Source of the DNA: CBDCDJ01 sp965215355
Lineage (GTDB): Bacteria; Deinococcota; Deinococci; Deinococcales; Trueperaceae
Direction of reading: 5' to 3'
Assembly (NCBI GenBank): GCA_965215355.1
Contig: CBDCDJ010000007.1
Span: 3,596,001-3,660,000 of the forward strand
Length of the DNA: 64,000 nt
Translations under genes and position numbers: made by a program
Notes under the pieces: generated by a model
The model's input: only the letters and a program-made list of their open reading frames with translations
Told to the model about the DNA's origin: nothing
Databases searched by the model: none
Part shown: in pieces, positions 1 through 9,125 of the stretch
Numbering within the stretch: position 1 is the stretch's first letter
Layout: each line of letters opens with the position of its first letter

Positions 1-3000
1 CCAATGTCATCACGGCGTCGGCGACATACAACTCTTCGGCGTTGTATGTCGCCAGCGTGGAACGCGTCAGCGCATCAACACCAACGGCCCGTGCCATCAG
101 CGGTACTGCCAGCGCGCCGTTGAGTGGCGACTGAGCAAACCCAGCCCCTACGTCAAGTCCAACCATCGGCACGCCGACATCGCCGCCGGTAACGGCCTGC
201 CCGCCCTGCACCGTCGTTAGCGGCTGGCCGCTCAATACGCGGGGGTCAATAGCCGTCATCACATCGCTTATCACAGCGCCCACGACGGGCGTGTGCGTCT
301 CCGGGCGCAGCACGGATTCGAGGCTGGGGTTGATAACGCGCGGGTCGATAACGTCCGGCGGCAGGATTGGCCCCAAAATGTCGGGGACGCGCAGCGGAAT
401 CTCCCTTTCAAGATAAATGTCCAGGGGCGGAAACTCCAGCGTCCAATCGCCCACGTATGAGGGCTTGGGGCCAAAAATGTGACGCGGTGTAACGAAGTAG
501 GTATGGTTGCGATCTTCAAAGAAGAACGGCCCCGGCGATTTATAGTGGATGTACTGCAAGGGCAGCGTCACCCGGTAGGTGTGTGGTGTGCGAGCCAGCA
601 CGTCCTGCCACGAATTGTCGTAGCCGCGCAGACGTAGTGCCGAACCGCCCGCTGCCGTGGCGTAGTACGACCAGACCTTTGCTTTGTCCACCGGACTATC
701 TACGATATTCTGACTATCCGGATAATCGACAAGCTCAACCTGCCCATCGTTGATGAATAAGAAGTTGGACGGGCGCTGAAGATAGATGGAATCCAGAAAT
801 GAAGAGTTAATCTTGGTCGTCCGCTCCACGGCGATCAGTAAGTCGCCGTTGGGTTGGATAACGGGACGCGGTCGATAAGCCGCAGGTTGAAGTATGATGT
901 TGCTCTTATTGCGCGACCGGCGCGTCTCCACCCAAACGTTTGCAATACGTTTGGGCGACCATTTGCGCTGGCGATACTGACTCCAGGCCAGCTTGATTTC
1001 CAAGTAGCGGTTGGGAAGCTGTTCGTTCTCGGCTTCCTCTTCTGCCTTGAGGATCGTCGTAAACCAGAAGAGGTAGAGCCTTCGGTTATAAATCACGGGT
1101 GTAACTGTCTCGCCCTCGATGTCGACTGGTACTTCCTGCCAGGGTGTCCAGCGGCGAGCCTGGTACCACTGGCGGTAGAAGTATTTGTGGGGCGTGCCTT
1201 TGGTGCGAGCAATCACATGTAGTGTGTCGGTGTCATTCTCGTTGAAAAGGCCAACGACCTCCAGTCGCGCCACCTCATCCAGCTTTTCGAGATAGTTCTC
1301 GTAGGCAATCTCGACCGTCTCCAGCGTGACGTCGTTCTGCAACAGCTCGTTTTCCAGGTCGAGGAAGGCGGGCGACTTCTCCGGGCGCAATTCCGGCTCT
1401 ATCCAATTTTCGGGTGTAACGAAAACCTTGACGTTGGCCTCCCAGACGCGGTAGTTCTTCATCCACTGCCACATCTCAGCGTCTTCGGTCGAGAAATTCA
1501 CGTCCTCCAGGTTGAGGAAGATGCGCTGAACGAAGAGCTGCACCGACGCTGTGGCAAAGACGATACGCGAGGTCAACATGCAGGGGTTCATCTCCGCGTC
1601 CATCAGGAAGCGGGCGTAGAGGTCGTTCGTATCCCGGATCAGTGGGTCGTCGAGCTGCTGGATCACGGCGTCGACAAGCGCGTCGCGCTGGCGCTGGCGC
1701 AGTCCGTCGCGGATCGGCTCGGCAACACTTAGCCACTGGCTCTCGCTAAACTTGGCGCGCGCCGCCTGCTTGACTTCGCCCGCTACCGCGCGCGTCACCG
1801 GCGCAACCGTCCAGCCCCAGGCCATACTGGCCGAAACGCCCAGCCGCCGCAGAAGGCCAAAGCCCTCACGCAGCCGCCACAGGTGCGACAGCGTGGCCGC
1901 GCCGCCCCAGTCGGCGTCGAAGTCGTCGAGGTTGAAGCGGTCTTCGTGCAGCAGCGTGTCGAGGTCGGTGCGATTCCAGCCCGTGCGCTCGCTCAGTGCA
2001 GTGAGGAAGGCGTCGAAGGCCGCCGCGTCGCCGCCGTCTTCCGCCTGTCGTAGCAGCACAAAAAGCGTCGGCTCACCAGCGGGCCACACGCTTCGCAACA
2101 CCGCCGTTTGCGCCATGCGCAGCCACTGTGCCCAGCGCACGCCAGCGTCAACCGTTTCCACTACCGGCAGCGCGTTGAGGTCGAGCCAGTCGACCGTGGC
2201 GTGCTCGTTCACGACCCACGCCAGTTCCTCCGTCGGTAGATCCAGCCGCTCGACCAGCAGCGCGACCTTGTGTAGACGGTAGACCATCGCGTATTGATCG
2301 GCGAAGGTGTCCGAGCCGATTCCCTCCTCGCTCTCGACAAAGGCATCGCTCAAGAAGAGCGCGCTGGCCGCGTCACCTACGTCGGCGACGGAGCGCATCA
2401 GCTCGTCCAGCAGCAGCGCGCTGGCGTCGAGATCGAGGTCGAGGAAGTTGGCGAAGTGCTGCTGCACCAGCGTGACACTGTTGAGCGCGCGTAGGTGCGC
2501 GGCCAGGGGCTCCAGCACCAGGGCAAAGCGCTCGGCCTGCTGCAGCTCCGGCTGCAAATAGCTTGCATCGCCCTTATCGAGCAGCGCCGTGACAATCCCG
2601 TCGCGCGTGGCCGCATCGGCGATGAAGAGTGCCAGCTGCTCGTCCAGAAATGCGGACGGATCGGCAGGCAAATCTTCCGCTGGCGTAATGCCGTAGATCA
2701 GCGACAGCGTCGTCGGCAGCACGTCGTCGATCAGCACGATAGCAAGCATCTGCGCCGTCAGCTCGCCCGTAGGGTCTGGCGCGGCGGCGAAATCCGTGCG
2801 CACGCGCTGCAAATCCGCGCGCAGCCCGTCCAGCAGGAGGCTGATTTGTGCGTCGGTCGGCGCGACGGTGCTGTTGGCGTCGAAGCGGTGGCGGAGCAGG
2901 TAGTTGAGGTCGACGACGCTGAAGTCCGCCACGTCCAGCGTCTCGACCAGATCGACCAACTGCACGCCGTCGTACAGGCTCGCCGCAGCAAACGGATCGA

Positions 3001-6000
3001 GGCCGCTCAAATCGAGCAAATTGAGCAGCCCTTCGACGCTGAGGTTGAGTGCGCGTTTGAGCGTGGCAACGCGGTGCAGCTCGCTCAGGTTGGCCAACGT
3101 CAGCACATCCTGCGCCTGTCCGTCAATGTCGCGCTGTTCAAGTGGACGCCGCTCGCGGATCAGGGCCAGCTCCTCGGCAGTGATGATTTGCAGCGCGGCC
3201 AGGATCGCGGCCTCGTGGTCATCAAGGCTGGCGTTGCCGTCAAGCGCGTCCAGTTCGAAGGGAGCCAGTTCCTCATCGCCGCCCACGGTGCGGTTGAGGA
3301 AGAGCGTAGCGTAGAATGAGCGTGCGATTTTGTCCTCATCAGTGAGGTAGTCGTGGGTATCGAGATCGGCGACCCAGCTGGCAATCACCAGCAGCGCCGT
3401 ATTGAGCCGCGTGTGCAACGTCTGCACCTGTGCCAGCGCGACGAGCGTTGCCTCGTCGAGGTCGCCACCCAGCGCGTGCAACACAGCGTCCAGCTCATGC
3501 GTGCTCCAGCCCAACGCGCGGCGCAGGCGCACGAAGCGCTGCAGTCGATTGAGGTGCGCGGTGGTCAGCCCGTTAATGGTGGCCTGCTCCAGATCGCAGA
3601 CGATCGCAGCGTCGTCCCCCTCGCCCACGGCAAAGTCGATATTGAGCGCCCCGTCCGGGTTGACGAAGCGCGTGCCCAGCAGCTGGCGCAGCTCGCGAAA
3701 GCGGATGCGTGCCGTGTCCAGCAGAGTTTGCACCGTGCGTAGCGCGTTGAGGTTGCGCCCGTTCCAGCGTTCGGTGCGAAAGGCGTTTTGGACGAGAATG
3801 GCACGGATGGCAGGCGTCAGGTTGAGCCGCTCGGTCGCCACCGGCAGCCAGGCGTTGACGTCGCGCTCCTGCGCGGGCATGGCGTTGAAGCGATCCAGAA
3901 TCTCGTAGCGCGCCACGCCGAGCGGCCCCAGGTAAGCGCGCGCCTCCTCCGTCCACAGACTGAAGGGCAGCGACCAGGGGTAGACACGCTCTACGTCCAG
4001 GAGGCGGTAGGCCTCGGCGTTGATGTGTTCAGGGTGGACGCGCAGCGCCGGGGCTTCGCCCTCGGTCTGGTGGACGTCCTCCTCCCGCACATCCTCGCCT
4101 TCGACGAGAAAAGTCTCTAGCACCTCCAGCACCAGATCAACGTAGGGCAACGTGGTGTTAGTGTTGTGGCAGGTCAGCTCGACGTGGCCGATGTCCGGAC
4201 GGCGTGCCGTCAAATCGTCGAGCGCGCCGCGGTCGTGGAGGAATTTGAGCAACGCCACCAGATAAGCTGCCGGACTGTAAACCGAATTGCAATGTTCGCA
4301 GTCACAAAAATCGAGGTTGCCGAAGAGGCTCTCCCAGGTGGGGAGGTCAATGTACTCCGGCTGTGAGTCGAGGATGTCACCAAAGATGCTGCCCACGTTG
4401 ATCTGCGGAATCGCAGACAGGCCAATATTACTGAACATGGCCGCGTGCTGCGCGAAAAGTACGGTCGCCGTGGCCGTCTTCTGTGCTGCAATGGCGTAGA
4501 CCCCCTTCGCCTCGTCCTCGCCCAGCGCCTCACTAAACTGGCCGACAAAGCGGCGCTCACCCATAGTGCGAATTTGGTAGGCCGAATCGATGTTGGCGTC
4601 GAGCAGCGGCTGCACGGTGGCGTGGCGCTCGAAGCGCGGGGCAAGGTCGAAAACGCGCCCGACTCGCTCGAGCGTCTGTCGTGTCTCACCGTCGAGGTTA
4701 ATTTCATTGGCACGTAGGTAGGCGGGGACGCTTGTGTCGCGGTACTCGAAGTCGGCGTGCTCGGTCAGGAACTCGCCCAGCACGGACGCGCCCGCGAAGC
4801 CGTCCGCCCCCGCGCGTGCGACCAGGGTTGGCGTCGGATAGGCGTCCTCGACCACACGCGTTATCGTGCGTGCGTAGGCAACTTCCGGCTCTTCTTCGTC
4901 AACAGTGGGCAGTGAACTCGGCACGATCACGTCGCCGCCCTCGTTCCTATGATCGCGCACAAGGTCGAGCCAGTCGTTTTCTGTGAGGCCGACGAGTGTG
5001 CGTAGCGGCTCCCGACCCTCGCCGATCTGGTTGCGCAACTGCTCGTGGAGCGTCCGCATCAGCGGCGCGTTGTTGAGCGTCAACGTACCCAACTGTGCCG
5101 TCAGTTTCATCGATTCAACTGCCTGCGCCTCTACGCCCTGCTCGGTCAGTCTGTTCCAAAATTCGTCGCCACGAGCAGTGGTGGACTGCACGTGCTGGAC
5201 GACGGTGCGCTTTTGCTGCTCGTCCAGCGCGGCGATATCCAGAAACGCGCCCAGCGAGGCCTCGCCATTGGGCAAAACCGGCTGCGCGACAATCGTGGCG
5301 ACAAGTTCGCGGTTGAGCGTGCTCACCGCGCGCTCGATGGCCTCGGGCTGCCCCGCCAACGCTGGGTCAATAATGTTAGCCTTTGAGGTTGTGCTGATCG
5401 CCTTGGTCAGCAACGCATTGTCCTGCGCCACGAGCGCGGGTTTGTTGACGGGCAGGTTGGCGCGAAAGAGACCGTAATAGACCTGTGCGGGCACATCTCC
5501 GCTTTGTGCAAAGCGTTGCGCCTGCACGTACGCCGAAATGCGTACGGGGCTGATGCCCGTTTTGCCGGAAAGGTAGGAAACTGAGTCGCTGTCAATCTCA
5601 CTGAACACCGTGCCATCCAGCAGCGGGGCCAGCTGTGCCTCAATCTGCGCAAATTCGGACGCGGGCGGGTAGGCCGCGTTGTCCACCACCAGATCGACCG
5701 TCTGCTGCGGCGCGGCGTCCACAATCAGCGGCGAGCGGGTAATCACCTCATCGCCCTGCTGCGCCAGTATCTCGACGACGAGGTCGGGCCGTGTGTCACC
5801 CTCCACTTGATAGCGAACTTCGTACGCTCCATCTTCGTTGCTGCGCACATTACCCAGAACCTGGTTTTGCGCGCTGACGACTCGCTGCTCCAGCACGCGC
5901 ACGCGTGCGCCGACAATCGGTGCTCCGTCGCGCTGGGTCACGCGACCGCCCATGGTGAAATCACCACCGTCGTCAAGCCCGTCCGCCAACTCCTCCAGTC

Positions 6001-6715
6001 GAGCGCGAGCGACATTCAGCATTTCAGCGATTTGAGCAACGCGATCGTCCGATGCGCCCTGCTCATGCAGGTCATTGAGGTCGGCTTCGTAATCGCGTAA
6101 TCTGTCGTTGTAACGCTGGATTTGCGAACGTAGGTTGGGCTGGTCGAGCTCGAGCATATTGACCTGGTCTAGCATACGCTTGACTGCCCTAGCCAGTTGA
6201 GCGAGTGCCTCGTCCACATTGTCACCATCAAGCCCGTCCGCCAGCTCGCTCAGACGAGTGCGCCCCACATCTAGCATTTCCTCGACTTCGGTCACACGGT
6301 CGTCAGGCGCATCTCGGTCGCGCAGGACGTCAAGGACTATGGTGAAGGCGCGTAGGGCATCGCGGTTGCGCCGGATTTGCGCACGCAGATCAGGCTGGTC
6401 AAGCTCGAGCCCTTCGATCTGCTCGAGCGTGCGCTTAACGGCTTCCGCCAGTTGCTCAAGTGCTTCGTTTGCAGCAACGCGCTCGCGGACTTCCGCGTTG
6501 ATACGTCGGGCGGTGGCGGGGTCAACAACTCCTGTGCGTTCAATTTGCATTTCTGTCTGAAACCGTAGTACTGCCTCACGCGTATTTTCCCCGAAGTGGT
6601 TCTCAAACAACTCCTCTTCAGGAATGTCCTGGCTGAGCAGATTCAGTTCAAACTGTAACAGGCGCACGTCTGCGCCGCGTAGGTCGAGTTCTAAGGAACG
6701 TCCTTGGAGTTGCAT
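1..6715 (-). CDS. Tc toxin subunit A (TcA), 3' end outside window
   Basis: Open reading frame from ATG at 6715 to the left edge, 2238 codons visible without a stop. Expected role: pore-forming, receptor-binding and translocating subunit of an ABC/Tc toxin. Seen: a peptidoglycan-binding-like module (about residues 1-75), two tandem coiled-coil-like repeats (84-249), a carboxypeptidase-regulatory-like beta domain (253-325), a VRP1-type motif CDCEHCNSVYSPAAYL near residue 800, an ABC-toxin N-region motif WIEPELRPEKSP then LENELLQNDVT near 1770, and a neuraminidase-like region (about 1840-2070). The C-terminal TcB-binding part should lie left of the window. An AGGAG Shine-Dalgarno precedes the start. 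It is the last visible gene of the minus-strand toxin operon. Family assignment is strong; target cell is unknown. Confidence 0.9.
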   Translation of the reverse strand, partial: MQLQGRSLELDLRGADVRLLQFELNLLSQDIPEEELFENHFGENTREAVLRFQTEMQIERTGVVDPATARRINAEVRERVAANEALEQLAEAVKRTLEQIEGLELDQPDLRAQIRRNRDALRAFTIVLDVLRDRDAPDDRVTEVEEMLDVGRTRLSELADGLDGDNVDEALAQLARAVKRMLDQVNMLELDQPNLRSQIQRYNDRLRDYEADLNDLHEQGASDDRVAQIAEMLNVARARLEELADGLDDGGDFTMGGRVTQRDGAPIVGARVRVLEQRVVSAQNQVLGNVRSNEDGAYEVRYQVEGDTRPDLVVEILAQQGDEVITRSPLIVDAAPQQTVDLVVDNAAYPPASEFAQIEAQLAPLLDGTVFSEIDSDSVSYLSGKTGISPVRISAYVQAQRFAQSGDVPAQVYYGLFRANLPVNKPALVAQDNALLTKAISTTSKANIIDPALAGQPEAIERAVSTLNRELVATIVAQPVLPNGEASLGAFLDIAALDEQQKRTVVQHVQSTTARGDEFWNRLTEQGVEAQAVESMKLTAQLGTLTLNNAPLMRTLHEQLRNQIGEGREPLRTLVGLTENDWLDLVRDHRNEGGDVIVPSSLPTVDEEEPEVAYARTITRVVEDAYPTPTLVARAGADGFAGASVLGEFLTEHADFEYRDTSVPAYLRANEINLDGETRQTLERVGRVFDLAPRFERHATVQPLLDANIDSAYQIRTMGERRFVGQFSEALGEDEAKGVYAIAAQKTATATVLFAQHAAMFSNIGLSAIPQINVGSIFGDILDSQPEYIDLPTWESLFGNLDFCDCEHCNSVYSPAAYLVALLKFLHDRGALDDLTARRPDIGHVELTCHNTNTTLPYVDLVLEVLETFLVEGEDVREEDVHQTEGEAPALRVHPEHINAEAYRLLDVERVYPWSLPFSLWTEEARAYLGPLGVARYEILDRFNAMPAQERDVNAWLPVATERLNLTPAIRAILVQNAFRTERWNGRNLNALRTVQTLLDTARIRFRELRQLLGTRFVNPDGALNIDFAVGEGDDAAIVCDLEQATINGLTTAHLNRLQRFVRLRRALGWSTHELDAVLHALGGDLDEATLVALAQVQTLHTRLNTALLVIASWVADLDTHDYLTDEDKIARSFYATLFLNRTVGGDEELAPFELDALDGNASLDDHEAAILAALQIITAEELALIRERRPLEQRDIDGQAQDVLTLANLSELHRVATLKRALNLSVEGLLNLLDLSGLDPFAAASLYDGVQLVDLVETLDVADFSVVDLNYLLRHRFDANSTVAPTDAQISLLLDGLRADLQRVRTDFAAAPDPTGELTAQMLAIVLIDDVLPTTLSLIYGITPAEDLPADPSAFLDEQLALFIADAATRDGIVTALLDKGDASYLQPELQQAERFALVLEPLAAHLRALNSVTLVQQHFANFLDLDLDASALLLDELMRSVADVGDAASALFLSDAFVESEEGIGSDTFADQYAMVYRLHKVALLVERLDLPTEELAWVVNEHATVDWLDLNALPVVETVDAGVRWAQWLRMAQTAVLRSVWPAGEPTLFVLLRQAEDGGDAAAFDAFLTALSERTGWNRTDLDTLLHEDRFNLDDFDADWGGAATLSHLWRLREGFGLLRRLGVSASMAWGWTVAPVTRAVAGEVKQAARAKFSESQWLSVAEPIRDGLRQRQRDALVDAVIQQLDDPLIRDTNDLYARFLMDAEMNPCMLTSRIVFATASVQLFVQRIFLNLEDVNFSTEDAEMWQWMKNYRVWEANVKVFVTPENWIEPELRPEKSPAFLDLENELLQNDVTLETVEIAYENYLEKLDEVARLEVVGLFNENDTDTLHVIARTKGTPHKYFYRQWYQARRWTPWQEVPVDIEGETVTPVIYNRRLYLFWFTTILKAEEEAENEQLPNRYLEIKLAWSQYRQRKWSPKRIANVWVETRRSRNKSNIILQPAAYRPRPVIQPNGDLLIAVERTTKINSSFLDSIYLQRPSNFLFINDGQVELVDYPDSQNIVDSPVDKAKVWSYYATAAGGSALRLRGYDNSWQDVLARTPHTYRVTLPLQYIHYKSPGPFFFEDRNHTYFVTPRHIFGPKPSYVGDWTLEFPPLDIYLEREIPLRVPDILGPILPPDVIDPRVINPSLESVLRPETHTPVVGAVISDVMTAIDPRVLSGQPLTTVQGGQAVTGGDVGVPMVGLDVGAGFAQSPLNGALAVPLMARAVGVDALTRSTLATYNAEELYVADAVMTL
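5960..6466 (-). repeat. Tandem 85-codon internal duplication in TcA
   Basis: Two adjacent copies with a period of 85 residues (255 bp). Unit 1 begins EALEQLAEAVKR and unit 2 EALAQLARAVKR. Both contain LELDQP, then a charged helix, then a DDRV...EML..(G/A)R.RL.ELADGLD ending. The copies have diverged at many positions, so the duplication is not recent. It sits between the peptidoglycan-binding-like module and the beta domain. Confidence 0.85.
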
Positions 6716-6735
6716 ACCGTTCTCCTCTCTTCAGC

Positions 6736-6975
6736 TCACAGTCTCAGTAAATAGTGCAAACCGTTTTCCCGAAAGCCTTTCTTACCGTCACGCCAGTCGA
6801 GCAGCCAGTTAGCACCGGGGATAGCAGCACCTGAAGCTAGGCTCAGTCCCGCGCCGGCAAGCGCTATAGGTGTTAGAGGGGCTGTGAAAATGGACAGTAC
6901 GACGCCAGCCGCACCTACAGCGATACCTGCCGCATCGAGTACCAATCGGCCCTGTTTACCCTTTAAGCCACGCAT
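6736..6975 (-). CDS. Small hydrophobic protein, possibly the displaced C-terminus of the upstream gene
   Basis: A 79-residue frame from ATG 6975 (an alternative start at 7011 overlaps more). It has a hydrophobic glycine/alanine-rich stretch (AAGIAVGAAGVVLSIF, then ALAGAGLSLASGAAI) and a polar tail ending in GLHYLLRL, consistent with one or two membrane segments. The frame overlaps the end of the DUF6236-like gene. Reading past that gene's stop with a +1 shift at AAAGGGTAAA gives a smooth junction WLKGKQGRLVL. I therefore suspect one gene of about 430 residues split by a 1-base indel. No function can be assigned. It ends 20 bp before TcA. Confidence 0.45.
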   Translation of the reverse strand: MRGLKGKQGRLVLDAAGIAVGAAGVVLSIFTAPLTPIALAGAGLSLASGAAIPGANWLLDWRDGKKGFRENGLHYLLRL

Positions 6976-8035
6976 CGCGTGCTTTACGTGCCTCCTCCAA
7001 CTCTTGGGCAATGTCGGGAATCGCTTGGCGCTCTATCTCCTCGGCGAAATCCTCGCTCCACGGTTCAGCCTCAATACGGCGGGCCATCCAGCCCAGTTTG
7101 TCGCGCGCTTGGCGCAGAGCGTCGTCGTGTTTCTGGCGGTACGCCAACACTTCTTCCAAAGGCAAATCGGGATTCAGGATGGGTAGGTTCAGCTGGGCGT
7201 CGGTCAGCGCGCCGGCCGCCACCTGGTCAGCCTTGAGTTGTCGCGCCCGCGCCCGATCGTTCAAAACCTTCTGGATGGCAGGATTCTTAGCTGCGCGCTT
7301 TAGCTTGAGAGAAAGTGCGCGGTTGTGAAAGGGATCATCGGTGATTGGGGTTGCGCCTGCCTGAAGCAAGCCCGCGAACAGGGCGTGGTTCATCATGATC
7401 GACTCACCCAGAGCTAGCGGGAGGTCGGCGTAGCGATACTCAACTGTATTCCCATCATAACCTTCGTAGTATTCATCGTAGGTCTGACCAGCTTCAGCGT
7501 ATTCGCCGTACCGCTGGGCGCGTTCAGTCAAACCTTGGGGAATAGGCTGATTATTGCCGGGCAGGGCTGAGAGAGCTTCGATGTGCTCGAGGTAATCGTC
7601 CGCAGCGTAGGCAGCCTTGCCAGCGACATCGCGGGCGAAGTCACCCATGAGGTGTCGTATTGCCTGGTCAGTTTGTACATCCTGAGGCACCTTAGCCAGC
7701 GAGAGCTTCCAGCGCTGTTTGCCGGTGTCCCTGCTGTGAGCGTCGCACAGATTCTGGAAGTCGGGGTCGCGCATGTCCTGGCGGATGGCCTCGCTGATTT
7801 GGGTTTCGTACTTAGCCAACACAGTCGCAGGGGTAATAATCTCTATAATCCCAGCGCTTTCTAGCAGACGCACAGCATTACGAGCTTCATATTCAGCACC
7901 GACGATGTTCCAACTCGCACCAACTGGATCAAGGATATAGAGCTTATCGAAGTAAAGTGCCGCCACCTTCAAAAGCGGAAGTTGTGCGTCGGTTAGGGAA
8001 GCGTAAGGGTAGTAGAATAGGTTGTGGTTATTCAT
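6956..8035 (-). CDS. DUF6236-like protein between the Tc genes
   Basis: 359 residues from an ATG at 8035, 25 bp after the stop of the TcB-TcC fusion. The N-terminus LFYYPYASLTD followed by KVAALYFDKLYILDP resembles the start of DUF6236-type proteins (family recall, not searched). The rest is charged and helical, with no signal peptide and no catalytic motif that I recognise. Its place inside the toxin operon suggests an accessory part, for example a chaperone, immunity or assembly factor, but that is inference. The C-terminus probably continues in another frame into the hydrophobic ORF at 6736-6975, making this either a frameshifted gene or two overlapping genes. Confidence 0.65.
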   Translation of the reverse strand: MNNHNLFYYPYASLTDAQLPLLKVAALYFDKLYILDPVGASWNIVGAEYEARNAVRLLESAGIIEIITPATVLAKYETQISEAIRQDMRDPDFQNLCDAHSRDTGKQRWKLSLAKVPQDVQTDQAIRHLMGDFARDVAGKAAYAADDYLEHIEALSALPGNNQPIPQGLTERAQRYGEYAEAGQTYDEYYEGYDGNTVEYRYADLPLALGESIMMNHALFAGLLQAGATPITDDPFHNRALSLKLKRAAKNPAIQKVLNDRARARQLKADQVAAGALTDAQLNLPILNPDLPLEEVLAYRQKHDDALRQARDKLGWMARRIEAEPWSEDFAEEIERQAIPDIAQELEEARKARDAWLKG

Positions 8036-8060
8036 TACTTTTTTCCGTCCCTGAACTCGT

Positions 8061-9125
8061 TTACAGACCTAAGGTGTCAATTAACCACCAAGCGACTCGG
8101 TTTTCCTGCTTATATTCCGGTAAGGATTCATTCTCGGGCAATACGGAGCTTATAGCTCGGTCCACACTTCCCAAGCCTCGAGCTCCGCGACTTGATAAAC
8201 TTTCACCTGTGGCGGCTTCCACGCCTGCGTCCAGCAGTTGCCCTGCCCCGTAGCCAGCACTAAATGCCGCGCCAACCGGACCTGCATAAGATGCGAGCCC
8301 TGCTGCAGTATCTGCACCAGCTTGTAATCGGTCAGAATTATTAGTTGCTGTAGCAAGCCGTAAACTGGATTCTGCAACTGCGAGAGGCGCCGCAACTCTA
8401 CCAACTACACCAGCTACCCGTGCTCCTCCTCGTACCCCTGAACGAGCGACGCGCGACAATGTAGGAGCGGCCTCCTCAACAGCTTGTCCCGTTGCCCTAA
8501 CTGCTTCTCGTGCTCGGGCTACAGTTCGACTTTGAGAAGCGCGCCGAAAGGCCTGAACAGCTGGACTGCGTTCAATCGCAGCCCCCTCATCAAAGAAACC
8601 GCTTGCTCTACGAACCCTGACTTCCCCTTGATCGAGACCTGTCCCCTGAGATCGCCAAAGAACTTCCTCGCCAGCTGCCGCTTGACCCTCTGGTGTCAGT
8701 CTGCCCCCACGTCTAGCCCGCTCGACTGCATCATCAATCATACCTTCCTGGGCTGTATGACGTGTTCGGGTTACTGTCCGCTCAGTGTGAGGATCAGTTA
8801 CATTGACATCAAGACCTTGACCGCGTCGACTATGTAATTCCTGAAAAGTATCAGGGGCATTTGTTTGAGTTGCTGGGGCACCAGACTCTGGCACATGTCT
8901 AGCTGCTTGCGTGTGCCCCGCCTGAACAGCAGACCCCGACATTCCCTGGGCTCGCCGAAAGCTCGCGGCCCCTCGGTTAGCCTCAGCCCGCGCTTGCGAG
9001 TAGGTTATGCTGCGACGAGGAGTTCCTGTTGGTTGTGGGATAGCTAAATCGGGTCTTGCATCATGTAGTTCCCGTGCAGCGGCTTGGAGTTCTGGGGCAT
9101 CACCGATATCAATATGTTGCATGCC
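8061..9125 (-). other. Hypervariable C-terminal toxin region of the TcB-TcC fusion
   Basis: Residues about 2370-2723, downstream of the RHS core DPNG. Seen: a polar segment with AGHTQAARHVPESG and HSRRGQGLDVNVTD then RTRHTAQEG, several spaced histidines and arginines, a basic helix-rich linker, then an alanine/glycine-rich apolar stretch (GRVAAPLAVAESSLRL to GAAFSAGYGAGQLLDAG) and a short tail ending WWLIDTLGL. The first part could be a nuclease-like or other enzymatic domain and the second a membrane-active or packing segment. I do not recognise the family. Confidence 0.55.

Noticed and set aside
2294..4717. Many plus-strand ORFs across the first 6.7 kb
   Set aside because: They are antisense frames of TcA, made open by high GC content; the minus frame carries all recognisable motifs.
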